In this document: positions 62,464 to 64,000 of the stretch, piece after piece
How the letters are laid out: each line of letters starts with the position of its first letter
Position numbering within the stretch: position 1 is the first letter of the stretch
Assembly: GCF_021155765.1 (NCBI RefSeq)
Contig: NC_060114.1
Coordinates: 11,747,001 to 11,811,000 of the forward strand
Direction: 5' to 3'
Source: Diprion similis
Taxonomy: Eukaryota > Arthropoda > Insecta > Hymenoptera > Diprionidae
Length of the DNA: 64,000 bases
Program-made: the position numbers and the translations under genes
The notes under the pieces: model-generated
Seen by the model: the letters and a program-made list of their open reading frames with translations, nothing else
What the model was told of the DNA's origin: nothing
The model's database searches: none

Positions 62464-62531
62464 TGCGTCAGCATCGTAATCGGCTTATTTCTCACAACGC
62501 TTTATCGTCCTACGACGACGGTATGTTGTAG
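62331..62531 (+). other. In-frame extension after the Mef2 stop codon (candidate readthrough)
   Basis: Directly after the TAG at 62328-62330 the same frame stays open for 66 codons to a second TAG at 62529-62531. The encoded peptide begins YYTPH and has Q6, H6, mixed His/Gln, then a run of 16 Gln (CAA x6, CAG x10), then a complex tail (LRQHRNRLISHNALSSYDDGML). The MEF2 end GWAT is the conserved family terminus, so the first stop is the normal one. The extension may be a readthrough product or just CAG-rich 3' UTR. Confidence 0.4.
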
Positions 62532-63336
62532 TTAGCATGCGCGATTTTCCCTTTTCTATTTCTTTTTTTTTCTAAATGCTGTTATCTCTAAAGAACGTGT
62601 CACACCTACCTATCTATACGTGCGTATTATACACGATATGCAGACAATTGCGGAATTTCGTTTTTATTAATTAATACACACAAACACATATATGTATATC
62701 ACATTGCTAAAAGGGAAAGACGACGTAAAGGAAGAATGGAAAAAAAAATAATAATTTTTATAATAACACGGTATATGCGAGAGAAAAATATATAAAATGT
62801 GTATAGATCGCGCGTTCAAGATCCGAGTGAAAATCGCACCGATTTTTTTATGGTGACGTAAAGGTAAATTAAAGAGATTTAACGTTTTTTTTTCTCTTCG
62901 TCTCTTCTTTCTTTCTCGATCTCCTTCTTTCGTTTTGTCTCCCGCCCGGACTCGCCGCCCCGCTACGTCTGGTCTTTTCTGTGTTGCACACCGAGAAATG
63001 GATGTTAATTATAATAATGAAAACAGTGGTCAGGAGGTAATGTTTGGGGAAGAAAGAAGGAGGTGGGAGAAAATTAAATTCACGTAAGAACAAATGAAGG
63101 GGATTAAAAACAAAGATAATGAAAAATAAAAAAAACACTGATTATCTTATGAAATTGTGGTGCCATAATGTTGAAATATGTACGATGGATATATATTATA
63201 TTTTCATGTATATAATAAGAGGTGTTGTTTGTATATATGTCACATTTATTAACGATGGTGTTGTTACATAAATTTCGCCGTTCTGCCGTATATTATAGTA
63301 GTATATACATAGTAGTAATATCGCGACGACGACTAC

Positions 63337-63405
<69 letters not shown>

Positions 63406-64000
63406 AATAGTTACGGTTGCGTACGTATATATTTATATACATTTAATTATGCATGACTCTCAACCATAACGTTTTACTATCATACTCTGTACACGGGATA
63501 TATATAGATACATACCTACATACATACAGATCTATGCACAGAGAGATACAAACGGGAAAATATGACGGCTCACACATCCAGGAAAATGACGTTGTTTTTA
63601 CTTCTCTTATTACCTATATCGTAATAGTCGAATATCGTATTGTATAGGTAGGTTTATGAATGAAATTTAAATTGAAAGTTTTAATAATATTATAATAACA
63701 ACAAATATAATTACCCAGAGTTGATTAGTAGACAAATTATGAAAGCTTGCAATACCTTGTTCAATGTATACATGTATAGTATATCCGCACAAACTTTTGT
63801 ATATTCTTTTTCTCTCTATTTTCTCTTTCGATAACGATTTATCTTCCGGAGACAGAACCTTTCGGACGTCCAACGTACACCGGATATAAGATATACATAC
63901 ATATGTGTACTACTAGTATTGCATAAATATCTCGCACATATTTTTGTAATTCTTAATTTCATGCTTTGATGTTGATTCAGATGAATACCCCGACGCTGCT
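62532..64000 (+). other. Mef2 3' UTR and downstream flank
   Basis: No further gene seen. AT-rich with a (GATGAC)n tract (about 11 units, 63339-63405) and TACA/TATA microsatellite fragments. No perfect AATAAA on the plus strand was noticed, so the transcript may extend beyond the window. Confidence 0.4.

Overview
The window looks like nuclear DNA of an insect, probably holometabolous. Hymenoptera is my guess, from the CpG-rich GC islets in AT-rich DNA, but nothing in the sequence proves the order. All coding genes are split by short GT-AG introns. Intergenic DNA is full of microsatellites, homopolymers and palindromic (foldback) transposon remnants. I saw no rRNA, tRNA or prokaryotic feature.

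Layout. The first 10 kb is gene-dense. (1) The 5' end of an unidentified minus-strand gene (about 101-934) runs off the left edge. (2) Cyclin B lies on the minus strand (2974-4984, five coding exons, 419 codons). (3) VPS26C/DSCR3, a Retriever-Commander subunit, lies on the plus strand (6207-7510, six exons, 300 codons). (4) PARP16, the tail-anchored ER mono-ADP-ribosyltransferase, lies on the minus strand (8042-9839, six exons, 383 codons) and converges on VPS26C. These three products are housekeeping proteins (cell cycle, endosomal recycling, ER stress) with no evident common pathway.

From about 11 kb to 62.5 kb the only recognisable protein gene is Mef2, the MADS-box myogenic factor. Its seven coding exons lie at 56327-62330 on the plus strand. 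The roughly 45 kb upstream has no supported coding exon. It is best read as the 5' non-coding exons, alternative promoters, enhancers and introns of Mef2, although an lncRNA or intergenic origin cannot be excluded. GC-rich islets (about 11.1-11.6, 17.8-18.1, 19.9-20.4, 22.4-22.6, 25.0-25.6, 28.0-28.3, 34.3-34.5, 43.6-44.3, 46.4-46.7 and 47.9-48.7 kb) are the candidate promoters, first exons and enhancers. Between them lie palindromic MITE-like elements, two of which sit inside Mef2 coding introns.

Most notable: an in-frame 66-codon Gln/His-rich reading frame directly after the Mef2 stop codon; two in-phase donors at Mef2 coding exon 6 that would include or skip 17 acidic/hydrophobic residues; an octapeptide repeated in the left-edge gene with synonymous changes at seven of eight codons; a hAT-like foldback element with an 8-bp target duplication; and an SRF CArG box next to an E-box in the putative Mef2 5' region. 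I found no wholly new system. The best candidates for something undescribed are the Mef2 readthrough extension and the unidentified left-edge gene.
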